NCBI RefSeq assembly: GCF_964340395.1
Contig: NC_135559.1
Coordinates: forward strand, 14,211,259-14,241,258
DNA: 30,000 bases
Direction of reading: 5' to 3'
Source of the DNA: Glandiceps talaboti
Taxonomy: Eukaryota; Hemichordata; Enteropneusta; Spengelidae
Within the stretch, counting starts at the first letter, position 1; the number at the start of each line of letters is the position of its first letter. Positions 11,548 through 22,600 of the stretch are shown piece by piece. Below the pieces are notes generated by a model. It saw nothing but the letters and a program-made list of their open reading frames with translations, searched no databases and was not told where the DNA came from. A program made the position numbers and the translations under genes.

Positions 11548-11716
11548 AAGAAAGAAAGAAAGAAAGAATGAATGAATGAATGAATGGATGGATGAATGAA
11601 TGGATGGATGAATGGATGAATGAATGAATGGATGAATGAATGAATGAATGAATGAATGAATGAATGAATGAATGAATGAATGAATGAATGAATGAATGAA
11701 TGAATGAATGAATGAA
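11548..11716. repeat. (AAAG)n(AATG)n microsatellite
   Basis: About five AAAG units are followed by about 37 AATG units, with GGATG variants clustered in the first third. The SFIH-type frame on the minus strand is a repeat artefact. Confidence 0.96.
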
Positions 11717-11849
11717 GAATTCACAGCCAACTACTCCTGAATTTTTATCCTTGCGAAATGATCATAGTGATCCTATGTTCCTGTAATCCAATGTCGTGCT
11801 TCAAGTGACACAAGTAGTGCGCCCTCTAACAGGACAATCACTGCAATAA

Positions 11850-11997
11850 CAAACAAGATGGCTGCGTTCAGTTGAAAGCCTACACTGACACCGTACGGAA
11901 GAAGCAAAACGCTGGATAGGCGAAAACTGTTGTTGTTACACAGTGTCTGACCGGAGATTTATACATTTTATCAACAGTGTGTCTGTCTACAAGTCCA
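11850..11997 (+). promoter_or_regulatory. Candidate alternative first exon with YY1-like start element
   Basis: CAAGATGGCTGCG at about 11856-11868 resembles the YY1 motif found at TATA-less starts. About 130 bp on, TCCA is followed by a good splice donor GTAAGTAAA (11998). This could be an alternative 5'UTR exon for the sulfotransferase gene at 13674. The evidence is the two short motifs only. Confidence 0.25.
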
Positions 11998-13052
11998 GTA
12001 AGTAAATTAAATCAGCTGAGTGGCCATTTTCAAAGAAAATCCACAGAGACATGTCCTGCCATGCCTTGTACTAGTAACTACTACTACTAATACTATAACT
12101 TAGGTGTGTCCCATAGATATGGTGTTACTAATATTAGTAATAATACTGTCAAAAAGCTACCAACACCAAGACAAGTTTGTGGGTTACTTTCCAATCAAAT
12201 ATTCACTGCACACAAAATCCTGGTATTACTATAAACATGAGAAATACACGTAGTACACAGCAGTGATGCTATCACCAAGACGAGACTATGTCCCTCCTGA
12301 TTTGGTCTCGTCCGATCCTGCTTGCATTTAAGTCGTCCCTTCCTTTTCGGAAATGCGCACACCGTCTGCGTCTGCATTACCCACAAGTCAAATCAACGTC
12401 ATGCATAGAATCTATTGGGAAGGTTCATAGATTCTTTAATATAAAGAACAAAGGCGAGGCTGGTTTTTATTGTGGCTGTATTCGGAGACTTCGTGCCGAG
12501 GGGGACCAAGGCCAAGACAAGTAATTTTCACCAATCTTCCTCTCTAAAATAGATTTATAAAGTTAGTAGAGTGAGGCCTGCTGTACATGTACTTTGTGTG
12601 GGGCGTTATGTGTGAGATATTGCATGTCGATTAATTTTGAGGTGGTGTCCATAATATCATGGATCTCCCCTAATACACCTTTGCTTGATAATTTCAATCT
12701 CCGATGAACGACAGAGGGACTGTGAGAACACAAAGGTAGGAATGGTATACTCATGCCATTACTAACAGACTTATCAATAGGCACCTACATTTTGTAGTCT
12801 CTCCCTGATTAGTGTTTTCACAAAGAAAAAAATTCAACAATTGAGTCAACCTGTAAATTAGACAAAACAGTGATGTTGGTTGTATGGTATAAAATACTAG
12901 TAAACTAGGAAAATCACAAAGGTTACCAGGTCAGCATGTGACTTTTCAACATCAGTGCAATGTCTTCCTGCTACCAGAACCTTCTGGGTCTTTTAAGAAT
13001 TTGTTTTACTGTTTATATATATACCGATATATATTTATAATCGGAGTGTATT
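11998..13052. other. Putative intron sequence with one dispersed-repeat fragment
   Basis: No coding exon is supported. About 12284-12380 resembles 27565-27650: both contain CCTGCTTGCAT, then AAGTCGTCCCTTCCTT, then CACCGTCTGC in the same order, so a dispersed repeat is likely. The overlapping short frames on both strands there show no family features. Confidence 0.45.
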
Positions 13053-13459
13053 GTGCCACCACCCGCGATATTTCTTGTCGCTGAACATTTCCCAACAAAT
13101 AAATCATACAGAACTCTTCAAATGCTTCAATTTTACCTCAAAACACCAAATGGAAACCTGTTATTTCATTTCTCGTGCAGCACACAACCACTCAAAAAGT
13201 CTCTGTAACGACAGTCATTTGGCCAGACATGTACCGGTGTCATGTGTACGTGTATGCATAATAACGCTGACACTTATGACACTGCCGCTATGGAGACTTT
13301 TGTGAGTGGTTGTGTGCTGCACGAGAATTGAAATAAGAGGTTTCCATTTGGTGTTTTGAGGTAAAATTGAAGCATTTGAAGAGTTCTGTATGATTTATTT
13401 GTTGGGAAATGTTCAGCAACGAGAAATATCGTGGGCCGGGGTATCATGGGTGGTGGCAC
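13053..13459. mobile_element. Fold-back MITE-like element (terminal GTGCCACCACCC)
   Basis: The left arm (13053 to about 13215) and right arm (about 13275-13459) are reverse complements. Paired landmarks are GTGCCACCACCC/GGGTGGTGGCAC, CATTTCCCAACAAATAAATC, CAAATGCTTCAATTTTACCT and GTGCAGCACACAACCACTCA with their complements. The right arm carries about 14 extra bases near its end. The spacer is about 60 bp. No flanking target duplication is evident and no ORF is plausible. It lies about 130 bp before the sulfotransferase coding exon. Confidence 0.85.
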
Positions 13460-13491
13460 TAGCCGTTTCAGTGAGGAACAGCTAGTGCCAC
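13453..13491. repeat. Perfect 11-bp hairpin at the right end of the fold-back
   Basis: GTGGCACTAGC (13453-13463) and GCTAGTGCCAC (13481-13491) are exact reverse complements separated by 17 nt. The left half belongs to the fold-back terminus, so the right half is an extra inverted copy of that terminus outside the element. Confidence 0.85.
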
Positions 13492-13588
13492 CGCAGTGGA
13501 AGTAATGTCTCTAGTGAGTGCCGACTACTGATACCGGGGTGGTACTAGACTCAGCCATATATAATATATATTTATTTGTTCTTTTCAG

Positions 13589-13673
13589 TGACCCAACACA
13601 AAAGGAAGATTCACGAAAACAAGGACACCTGGAATGGACTACCCCTTGAAAATGAACTTTGACCTTTTGTGAT
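13589..13673 (+). other. 5'UTR part of the sulfotransferase coding exon
   Basis: A good splice acceptor (TTTGTTCTTTTCAG ending at 13588) precedes this segment. An upstream ATG at 13652 opens a 6-codon frame ending at TGA, a possible small uORF. The main frame stays open upstream to a TTG at 13659, but the first in-frame ATG is at 13674. Confidence 0.45.
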
Positions 13674-14936
13674 ATGAATTTTACCAGTGTGTTAAGTGGC
13701 CCAGACAGGCGTCTTATCATATCAATGTCTGAAAAACCAGTAACGAAAGCGTACTGCATGAAGACATGTGTTTTCATTTTGGCTGCAATGATAGTCGTTT
13801 TGTTTTGTGTCTGGAGGTTCTATGACATGAAATTACCCACAACAACACCTCGGACAGGATATCACTTGAAAGTACATCATGATAGAGTCAGGAAGAAAGT
13901 ACATCATGTTAGAGACAGGAAGAATGGAGATACCACGGCAGAAATGACGAACAGCTTTGATGAAATGGACAGTTTTCGTTATAGCAATTTATTTGATATC
14001 CATTCTGGTAATGCAAAGTTAAATGGGGTCAAGGGTCGTTCACATGGCAGCAAAAGTCATCATAATGAGGAATCCAGAAAACGATTACCTAACGTCATAA
14101 TTGCGGGTATTAAAAAATGCGGCACAGGTCCAGTGCGTTCTTTCTTGAAATTTCACCCCTCGGTTGTCGTCAATGACACGGAAGTTCATTACTTTGACCG
14201 CCATTATTCAGAAGGCTTAACATGGTACATTAATCAAATGCCAGAGTCCCAAGAAAATCAACTTACAATAGAAAAAACACCGAGATATTTTGTAGAGCCA
14301 GCTGTCCCACGTCAAATTTACGAAGACGTTTCCCCACAGACTAAAATGATTTTTGTCGCCTGTGAACCAGTACATCGCGCTGTGTCTGATTATTTACATA
14401 TTTACAAACACACAAGGAAAGCTTTACAAGTATTACAATCATTACCATCTGACGCACCACTGTATATCACTCAAAATGAACGCCTTAAACGTTATAGACG
14501 AGAACATTATGACATAAATGACACCTTTGAGTCAACCGTCTTAGATAACCATGGCAACATTAATGAGAAAAGCGCTATCATTCAAATAGGTAAATACGTC
14601 TCGTATCTACCAAATTGGTTTAAGTATTTTCCTCGTGATCAAATCCATGTTGTGGATGGTGAGCACTTTAAAACAGACCCAGCGGGAGAATTATGCAAAA
14701 TTGAAAAGTTCTTAAATGTTGAGCCTTATTTTAGAAGTGATTCATTTTATTTTGATGATGAGAAGGGATTCTACTGTCTGTCCAAGCCATATCATTATTG
14801 TCTTGGTAAGAATAAAGGGCGTGAACACCCAACAGTTGACAAGAGAGTCCTTGATATTTTAGCCGATTACTACCAACCATACAATGAGGAGTTTTCAAGA
14901 TTACTTGATCAGAATTTCTCTTGGATTAACTCATGA
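13674..14936 (+). CDS. Heparan sulfate glucosamine 3-O-sulfotransferase family protein (divergent)
   Basis: An intact 420-aa type II membrane protein with an intronless coding region. A signal anchor at about residues 32-47 (VFILAAMIVVLFCVW) is followed by a basic stem with a 9-residue tandem duplication (KVHHDRVRK/KVHHVRDRK, 66-83). Then comes the sulfotransferase fold. LPNVIIAGIKKCGT (138-151) is the 5'-phosphosulfate loop. EVHYFD (170-175) carries the Glu that is the catalytic base in characterised 3-OSTs. IEKTPRYF follows, then the 3'-phosphate segment ACEPVHRAVSDY (229-240), and a C-terminal GFYCL...YCLGKNKGREHP with the Cys pair (368, 376) typical of 3-OSTs. Family members use PAPS to sulfate the 3-OH of glucosamine in heparan sulfate in the Golgi. 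Two departures stand out: KKGGT is KKCGT, and the Arg of R-D/N-P, which contacts the PAPS 3'-phosphate, is Cys230 (Ser238 is kept). An active, altered or dead enzyme are all possible. Met18 is an alternative start. Which paralogue it is cannot be decided here. Confidence 0.9.
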   Translation: MNFTSVLSGPDRRLIISMSEKPVTKAYCMKTCVFILAAMIVVLFCVWRFYDMKLPTTTPRTGYHLKVHHDRVRKKVHHVRDRKNGDTTAEMTNSFDEMDSFRYSNLFDIHSGNAKLNGVKGRSHGSKSHHNEESRKRLPNVIIAGIKKCGTGPVRSFLKFHPSVVVNDTEVHYFDRHYSEGLTWYINQMPESQENQLTIEKTPRYFVEPAVPRQIYEDVSPQTKMIFVACEPVHRAVSDYLHIYKHTRKALQVLQSLPSDAPLYITQNERLKRYRREHYDINDTFESTVLDNHGNINEKSAIIQIGKYVSYLPNWFKYFPRDQIHVVDGEHFKTDPAGELCKIEKFLNVEPYFRSDSFYFDDEKGFYCLSKPYHYCLGKNKGREHPTVDKRVLDILADYYQPYNEEFSRLLDQNFSWINS

Positions 14937-15144
14937 GGGATGGACATTGTTTTGTTAAATGAGGAAATAAGGAAATATATGCAATATGAACCCCCCCCCC
15001 CACCCCAGGAATCTGTATTCAATGGGTCACTGTTGCAATCTAGTGAGCTCTTAGCTTTCTACGTCAAGAAATGAAGTTATTTTTTGTGACAGAACTTCTA
15101 TAGTGCATTGTTTGGATGGATAGATGTTTGTGCGCTCATGCATG

Positions 15145-15175
<31 letters not shown>

Positions 15176-15346
15176 GTGTGTGTGTATGTATGTATGTATG
15201 TATGTATGTATGTATGTATGTATGTGTTTATATATCATGGTGTGTTACACCCCTCTAAATTTGTTATTTATGTAACGAGCACCACCAGTAATCACAATGT
15301 GTCTTTGTATGTATTTACAACATGCTTTATATTGTATTGTATTGTA
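14937..15346 (+). repeat. Probable sulfotransferase 3'UTR/downstream with (GT)n(GTAT)n repeat
   Basis: It contains a C10 run at about 14991 and a GT then GTAT microsatellite at about 15141-15224. No AATAAA occurs before the inverted-repeat element at 15356. The first clear one is AATAAA just after that element (about 15949-15954), so the 3' end of the transcript could lie within or beyond the insertion. Confidence 0.6.
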
Positions 15347-15355
15347 TGATAAATA

Positions 15356-15942
15356 ACGAGTATAAAGTTGGCGTCAGATTCAGATTCAGATTCAGCTAGC
15401 GTCATATTGAGCGTCAGATTCAGCGTCAGATAGCCTCAGATCCGAAGACACCCGACGGACTCAATCAAACCTGAAATAATACCGTTGAGACTACAGGGAA
15501 AGATTCTGCTTCACAACCTTTTGATGGAAGATGGAATGTCTCTGCTTGACAATTTTTAAATTTTAAATTCAAATTTTTAAAAATGACAACATATTAGTAT
15601 ACGTAAACTTAGCTTTTACTGACACCATGTACATTATTGGCAAAACGTATCAACCAACGAACATACAGTGACTGAACTTGGGGCTATCAATGTCTCGGTT
15701 GTAAGTATTTCAACTCTATTTCACATATTTTTACCAAATAAAAATTGTGCAAGCAGAGACATTCCAACTTCCATCAAAAGGCTGTGAAGCGGAATCTTTC
15801 CCTGTAGTCTCAACAGTAGTATTTCAGGTTTCATTGAGTCCGTCGGGTGTCTTCGGATCTGACGCTATCTGACGCTGAATCTGACGCTCAATATGACGCT
15901 AGCTGAATCTGAATCTGAATCTGACGCCAACTTTATACTCGT
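15356..15942. mobile_element. Mutator-like MITE: ~205-bp TIRs with 9-bp target-site duplication
   Basis: Left TIR about 15356-15560 and right TIR about 15738-15942 are near-perfect reverse complements, starting ACGAGTATAAAGTTGGCGTC. TGATAAATA (15347-15355) is repeated exactly at 15943-15951, a 9-bp target-site duplication. Long TIRs with a 9-bp duplication are hallmarks of Mutator-like (MULE) elements; no transposase is present in the ~180-bp core. The TIR starts with short satellite-like CAGATT and GCGTCAGATT repeats. The good arm match and exact duplication suggest a fairly recent insertion. Confidence 0.9.
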
Positions 15943-15951
15943 TGATAAATA

Positions 15952-16411
15952 AACTATCAAACGTGAAAGTAGTGTGTTTGTGTCTTCTTTCCTCAAATAC
16001 TAAAGACAGGTAATGTTTTGTCATAACTTATATTGCTGACAGTTGCAGCTATGTGGTAAAAAACACATGATGCTACTATAGATAAAATGGTGTGAATATA
16101 TTTTCTAGAGGCGCAAAAGATTCTAACACATATAACATGGGAGATGATAGGGATAACCAGGTGTTCCTGCACCTCACGCTACACAACTCCTTGAATACAA
16201 ATTTATCAGTAGAGGTAGAGGTTTTTAGGCTAAATATCATGGTACACTTTGTGTTCTATTCACATAACTACTGGGTAACACTCACTCCATAGTAAATTTT
16301 GTGAAATGGGTCAGTGTTCTGAAGTTTATGATACTGAATTCCATCAGAGACACAATGCAGTGGGATTTGTGCCTGCAAAGGTTTGTCAAATGGCCTATGA
16401 GTATGACATGT
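15952..16411. other. Intergenic DNA before ASCC1, nothing recognised
   Basis: No exon, RNA gene or repeat family is recognised. A minus-strand frame (16282-16692) overlapping the ASCC1 upstream region has no family resemblance. Confidence 0.45.
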
Positions 16412-16450
16412 ATGAGGGCGCCCTCATCCAAGACATGAATCCAAGATGGC
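16412..16450 (+). promoter_or_regulatory. Probable ASCC1 core promoter: 16-bp palindrome and YY1-like site
   Basis: ATGAGGGCGCCCTCAT (16412-16427) is a perfect palindrome. AAGATGGCTGCGC starting at 16443 matches the YY1-type element that marks the start of many TATA-less housekeeping genes. The first ASCC1 coding codon is about 250 bp downstream, a reasonable 5'UTR length. The transcription start itself is inferred. Confidence 0.45.
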
Positions 16451-16694
16451 TGCGCCCATGTAGAGGTAATGTTGTGGTTTCTCCGATATGTCCAACAAAA
16501 TATTCTGACAACCGTTACTCCCGAAACGTTTGGTGGAGAAGTCGTTTTCAAAGATAGTGGTGCCCCACGTCCAGACATAGTATATATGTGTCGAAACACT
16601 CTGTTTCCGTGCATTGCAATACAATATTGTTTCCCCAGACGTCGGAAATATTTTGATAGATGCGTGCGGTTGCATAATCTCACTTCACTCAATA

Positions 16695-19600
16695 ATGGAT
16701 GTTCTTAGGCCAACGCTGATCACCGTCAATGGACGGATTTATAGGAAGAATCAAGTAGAGATGTCAACCCATCGACCAGAAGAAGACGAAGATTTCTATA
16801 GTAGGTTTTCTTTTTTCAATGTTCAATCCTCTCGCTCACTTACTCACTCACTCATTTATTTTGTTTGTTTGTTTGTTTGTTTGTTTGTTCGTTCGTTTGC
16901 TTGATTGCTTGCTTGTTTGTTTGTTTGTTGGTTGGTTGGTTGGTTGGTTGGTTGGTTGGTTTGTTTGTTTATTTATTTATTTATTAAAATTAGATTACTA
17001 GTAGTTCCAAGATCTATGGTTTATTTCAGTAAATCAACAAGATCATAAAACAAGACCACCCTGACAGTAACTTCAAGTATTAAACCCTAACGAAGTAGAC
17101 AGATCTAGTGATGTTGGAATTTTATTTTCATACAATGTAACAAAAATCAAAATGTTAGTACAAAACTATGATCATGGAAGAGCAGAAGGTGTATAAAACC
17201 AACCAACTAAAATGCAGTTGTAGTTGGGTATACCTTGCCACGATACCTCACAACTCGCAAATGTAACTGGCAATATCATCCGATTGCTTCAAAAAGTTAA
17301 TGAATTTACCTCAGTCTTCCAAAATATTGGAAAGAATATAACTTACTAGGAGGAAGACTATTTTTGTATTCACTATTATTATATTATTATGTACAGACAG
17401 AGCTCAGCATACTGGGACACAGTTAGCCCTATGTTGAGTTGGTTACCCTCTTTGTGATATGCAAGATATAGAAAAGTTTGGGGTTTCTTGAGACATTGGT
17501 TATTACAACTAGTAGCACTGAATTAAAGCACTTTCTCTATGTGCTACACTCATTTATAGCATTCATATTACAACTAGTAGCACTGAATTAAAGCACTTTC
17601 TCTATTGTGCTACACTCATTTATAGCATTCATATTACAACTAGTAACACTGAAGTAAAATATTTTCTCTGCTACAGTCGTTTATAGCATTCATGTTACAA
17701 CTTGTAACACTTAAGTAAAGCACTTTCTCTATGTGCTACATTTGTTTATAACATTCATGTTACAACTAGTAACACTGAAGTAAAACACTATTTCCTACAC
17801 TTGTTTATAGCATTCATATTACAACTAGTAACACTGAAGTAAAGCACTTTCTCTACTCATTTATAGCATTCATAGTACAACTAGTAACACTGAAGTAAAG
17901 CACTTTCTCTATGTGCTACACTTGTTTATAGCATTCATATTACAAGTAGTAACACTGAAGTAAAACATATTCTCTATGTGCTACATTTGTTTATAGCATT
18001 CATACCAAGTGTAAAAGTATACAGTTTCAATTGGTTTGTTCACAAGCCCAGCAGTATTTGGCATTTCTAATGTGTTCAATTAGCTAATAAACAATTGTGG
18101 TACATACAGAAAACACATTACTTTGGTGTTACAGGTTGTATAAAATTTGAAATAAAAATGACTGAATGAATATTGACGTCATGATGACAACAAATCAACT
18201 AAACGCTAGATAACACAAACACAAACTAGAACTGTTATTGATACATGTCAGTATCAGCTATAAATGGACATTGATGTAACTACACTCACAGTAGGCTGGC
18301 ATCTCTGAAAGAGTTTTTTTCAAATGATAGCACATTGAACCTCATTCACTGTTTAAACTTTCTTGATTACAGGGTGATTATATCCACAAACCAATGCACA
18401 TCACGTCAGTGCTACAATCCACCTGTGAAATATATCACTTACAACAAGAATAGGAAAATTGGTGTGTACTTTAAGGCCTAAAAAAATTGTTTGGTTCTAG
18501 CTACCTGACCTCATGTAGTTTTTCACTGCCGACCCTAAATTATTTTTATGCCTTTGAGAAAAAAAAAATTAGAAATCACAAAAATTGCAAAGTCTCATGA
18601 GAAATAGTGGATGTGGAAACTGACATCAACTTAAAAGACAATATAAAACGGTTCTCCCAACTTGTAGTGACTGTACATCTGATGGGAAGAAATCAATAAC
18701 ACAGAGATTATATGGAAAACAATGGAAAAGATAACTACCTGAACTAGACACTAGCTCACACATGGAGAAAAAAAAAATCTACCTACCCCACCTATTCTTA
18801 AATGGAGCGTAATTGGAACCACACAATTTTTTTTAGACCTTATCTTAGTTTGCTGACTCTAATCTTTCCATTTATTTGTAGTACCTGAGGATGATACTTA
18901 CATGGATGAAACATGTGATGTGTTAGCAATTGAACAGACTGATAAGGGATTCAAGCTAGCTGTGGAGATGCCAAGTGCCTTCTTTAGTTTCATTATAGGA
19001 AAAAAAGGACAAACCAAGCAGAGAATTGAAAGAGAAACAAGAACACAAATATATATACCAAGGATGGGCCACGAGGGAGATATAGGTTAGTATTTCCCCC
19101 TCATATCTAGGTTAAAAAGCTCATTTAACGAGTTGGATATAGGCTTGTATTACCCCAAGTGTTAGAGGTTCAAAAATCATCCAAAAAGAGGGATATATAG
19201 GTTTGTATTACCCCTCAAGTGTATAGATTCAAAGTTCATCCACCATGAGGAGGATATAGGTTTGTATTAACCCTCAGGTATAGGTTCATAGTTCATCCAC
19301 CATGAAGGGGATATAGGTTTGTATTACCCCTCGTGTATAGATTGAGAGGATATAGGTTTGTATTACCCCTCATGTGTAGGTTCAGAGTTCATCCACCATG
19401 AGGGGGATATAGGTTTGTATTAACCCTCATGTATAGGTTCAAAGTTCATCCACCATGAGGGAAATATATGTTTGTATTGTCCTTATTAAATATATCTTAT
19501 CAACTTGAAAGTTCATCCAAAGTTTGACCACTAAGATGGACATAAAAGTTTGCAATGCTGCTCAGTCATAGTTTTTGCAGCTTATGTGCAAAGTTCACCT

Positions 19601-22600
19601 TCAGGGTATATCACCTGACTTATCTCCATAAACCCCAAAGTAAATGCTATGGTTGTTGTTTTTTTCACAGTGATCACAGGGCATGATAAGAAGGGAATTA
19701 CGTCAGCCATGACAAGAATTGATGTACTAGTCGACTCTGCAAGACAAAGACAACAATTCACACATTTTGTCTCCATTCCTATCACAAGTAAAGATGTAAC
19801 GAATGGATTTGAAGATTTTAAGCTGGATGTACTCCGAGAATGCCATGGGGTAAGTAGAATTTGAGTGCAGCTTAGACTTGCCAATTACCTGATTTGCATA
19901 AGATTTGCTAGATTATGAATAACAATTACCTGATTTGCATAAGACTTACTAGATTATGAATAACAATTACCTGATTTGCATAACATTTTGGATTACAAAT
20001 ATCAATTACCTGATTTGCATAAGGTTTGATAGATTACAAATATCAATTACCTGATTTGCATAACATTTTGGATTACAAATATCAAGTCTGTTTTGTAGTA
20101 TATCGTAGGTCTCATTACATATTCATAACAATTACCTGATTTGCATGAGAATTCTTAGATTACAAATATCAATTACCTGATTTGCATAACATTTTTGGAT
20201 AACAAATATCAATTACTTGATTTGCATAATACTTGTTAGATTGCAAATATCAATTACCTGATTTGCATAACATTGTGGATTACAAATATCAAGTCTGTTT
20301 TGTAGTATATCGTAGCTCTCATTACATATTCATAACAATTACCTGATTTGCACGAGAATTCTTAGATTACAAATATCAATTACCTGATTTGCATAATATT
20401 TTTGGATTACAAATATCAATTACCTGATTTGCATAAGGTTTGATAGATCACAAATATCAATTACCTGATTTACATAACATTTTTGGATTACAAATATCAA
20501 TTACCTGATTTATATAACATTTTTTGGATAACAAATATCAATTACTTGATTTGCATAATACTTGTTAGATTACAAATATCAATTACCTGATTTGCATAAG
20601 GTTTGATACATTACAAATACCAATTGCCTAATTTGCATAACATTTTTGGATTACAAATATCAAGTCTTTTTTGTAGTATATTGTAGCTCTCATTACATAT
20701 TCATTTCTAAATTGCTTTTAGGACCGTGGTGTGGAAGAAAGTATTTTCCAAAACCCTGTGAAGCTACATTTAACTTTTGGAACATTGGTGTTACTTAATC
20801 CAAAGGAAGTGGTACGTATGGTTTTGTCAGGGTCTAAGTTTTTACCTACCACAATGAGATTGAAATTGAAATACAGTGTTTTTGTGAAGCCAGTAACAGA
20901 AAGAGAGAAACTATGGAAAACTGGTGTAGTTTCACAGACACTGTACCAAAATTTGTTTGGGAGCCCTGTTAACTTGGGAATGTTGATACATTTTACTGAG
21001 TAATCACTCTAAACAAAAACACTACAGTATTGATTTATCATCCAAAAAAGTTCCTTCTCAGTTATTTCCCCAAAGTAAGCTTGTTAGACATCTTATCTCC
21101 TCTACATATCTGGTACTAAACACTTCAATTTTTTGTCCAGGCGAAGGCTGGTGCAATATTGGTAGAGTGTAAAGAAGACCTAATTAGGTATGTTATGTTT
21201 ATACATGTACATTCTATAATAGTCTGTAACTGTAACAGAACCCCATGATGGTTAAGTGCCAATGTGGAGTACCCAGGGTATGAGCATGAGTACATGCAGT
21301 CTAGTTCCTGACGACTGTATTCCAATTTTACACTTCATTATGTCGTTATCTTCATACACAACATCTGGTCAGTGTCGTTTACTCTCGCACAGAATACGGC
21401 GTATTCCGGTTATCGAACTTCCGGTTGTTTCGCAGGAAAGTATCGCGAGAGGGCGCACCATATCTGACAAAGTGAGGGCCAGAATTTTCGTCATGGCATC
21501 TAATAGTATGGCGATGTATGAAGCTGTCAACAAAATGGGCGTAAAAGAACTCCGTGCATTCATAAAAGAGTGGAAAATTACTACTTCTAAATCTACTAGA
21601 TATCGCCAGAAATGCTGTCAACCTTGGTCTTGAAACACTAGAAAATGATAATTTTCTGAGAGAACGGAAGAGGAGACGAATAGTGGATGTCAAGCATCAA
21701 AAGATAGAACTAATCGACAGCGGAAACATTGAAAGTTGGACGGAGGACCTTCGAAATATACCCGATGTAGACATGATAAACATATTTCTTTACCTTACTG
21801 GTGTCTGTTGCTTGACAAAAGAACGATTAGAAAATTACAAATCTGACAACAGCTTCCAATCTGATTAAAATCCGATGTAGATGTTGGCTGATCGTTCATT
21901 GCTATTTTACCTTCGTTATTTTGCCTGAATTGACCTTCTTGGTACATGTTTACATTTTTTAGCTTGCCTGATCGCCTCCTCTACGATCAGGCTAAAAAAT
22001 GTAAACATGTACCAAGAAAAATAATATCAGGCAAAATAACGAAGGTAAAATAGCAATGAACGATTAGCCGACATCTACATCGGGTTTTAATCAGATTGAA
22101 CAGCTTCCAGCTACAGTCATTGCAATATTGAGAGTTCGGTCGACAATTACCAAGCCACATGTTTATATTGATGTCGACGCATACTTAGGCCTTTCTTGTT
22201 TATTAGAACAGTGGTGTAGCACCACGGGTGAAATCATAAAACTTTGTCCGGAAAAAAACATTTCATGTACTGGTTATAAGTTGGCATAAACATATTTGTA
22301 TTGATATACTCGCCTCCTCTACCGATCAGGACAAAAACGTAAACATGTGCCACGAAGGTCAATTCAGGCACAATAACGAAAGTAAAATAGCAATGAACGA
22401 TTAGCCGACATCTACATCGGATTTTAATCAGATTGGTTTTATACAAGCTGCAATAACTGTAGCGTATATTGTGATTTTGAGGGTTCTTTCCTCTGTTTTT
22501 GTACCTTTTTCCGTTCCGATGTTTGACTGGAAGCAATCGCTACAATTTCTCCAACGGTAACGCAAATGGACGAGGTCACACTGAAAACGTGAGTGAGATG

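Noticed and set aside
16282-16692. 136-codon minus-strand ORF upstream of ASCC1
   Set aside because: It overlaps the probable promoter and 5'UTR, has no family motif, and other frames there are equally open by chance.
18373-18450. Possible extra ASCC1 exon after TTGATTACAG
   Set aside because: Exon 1 and exon 2 join in phase exactly as in the human protein; the candidate adds unmatched residues.
20731-21003. Open frame continuing ASCC1 exon 4 for ~190 bp past its end
   Set aside because: The conserved protein continues through the donor at 20812 into exon 5 (21141-21187, LVECKEDLI); the read-through residues have no match to ASCC1. An intron-retention isoform remains possible.
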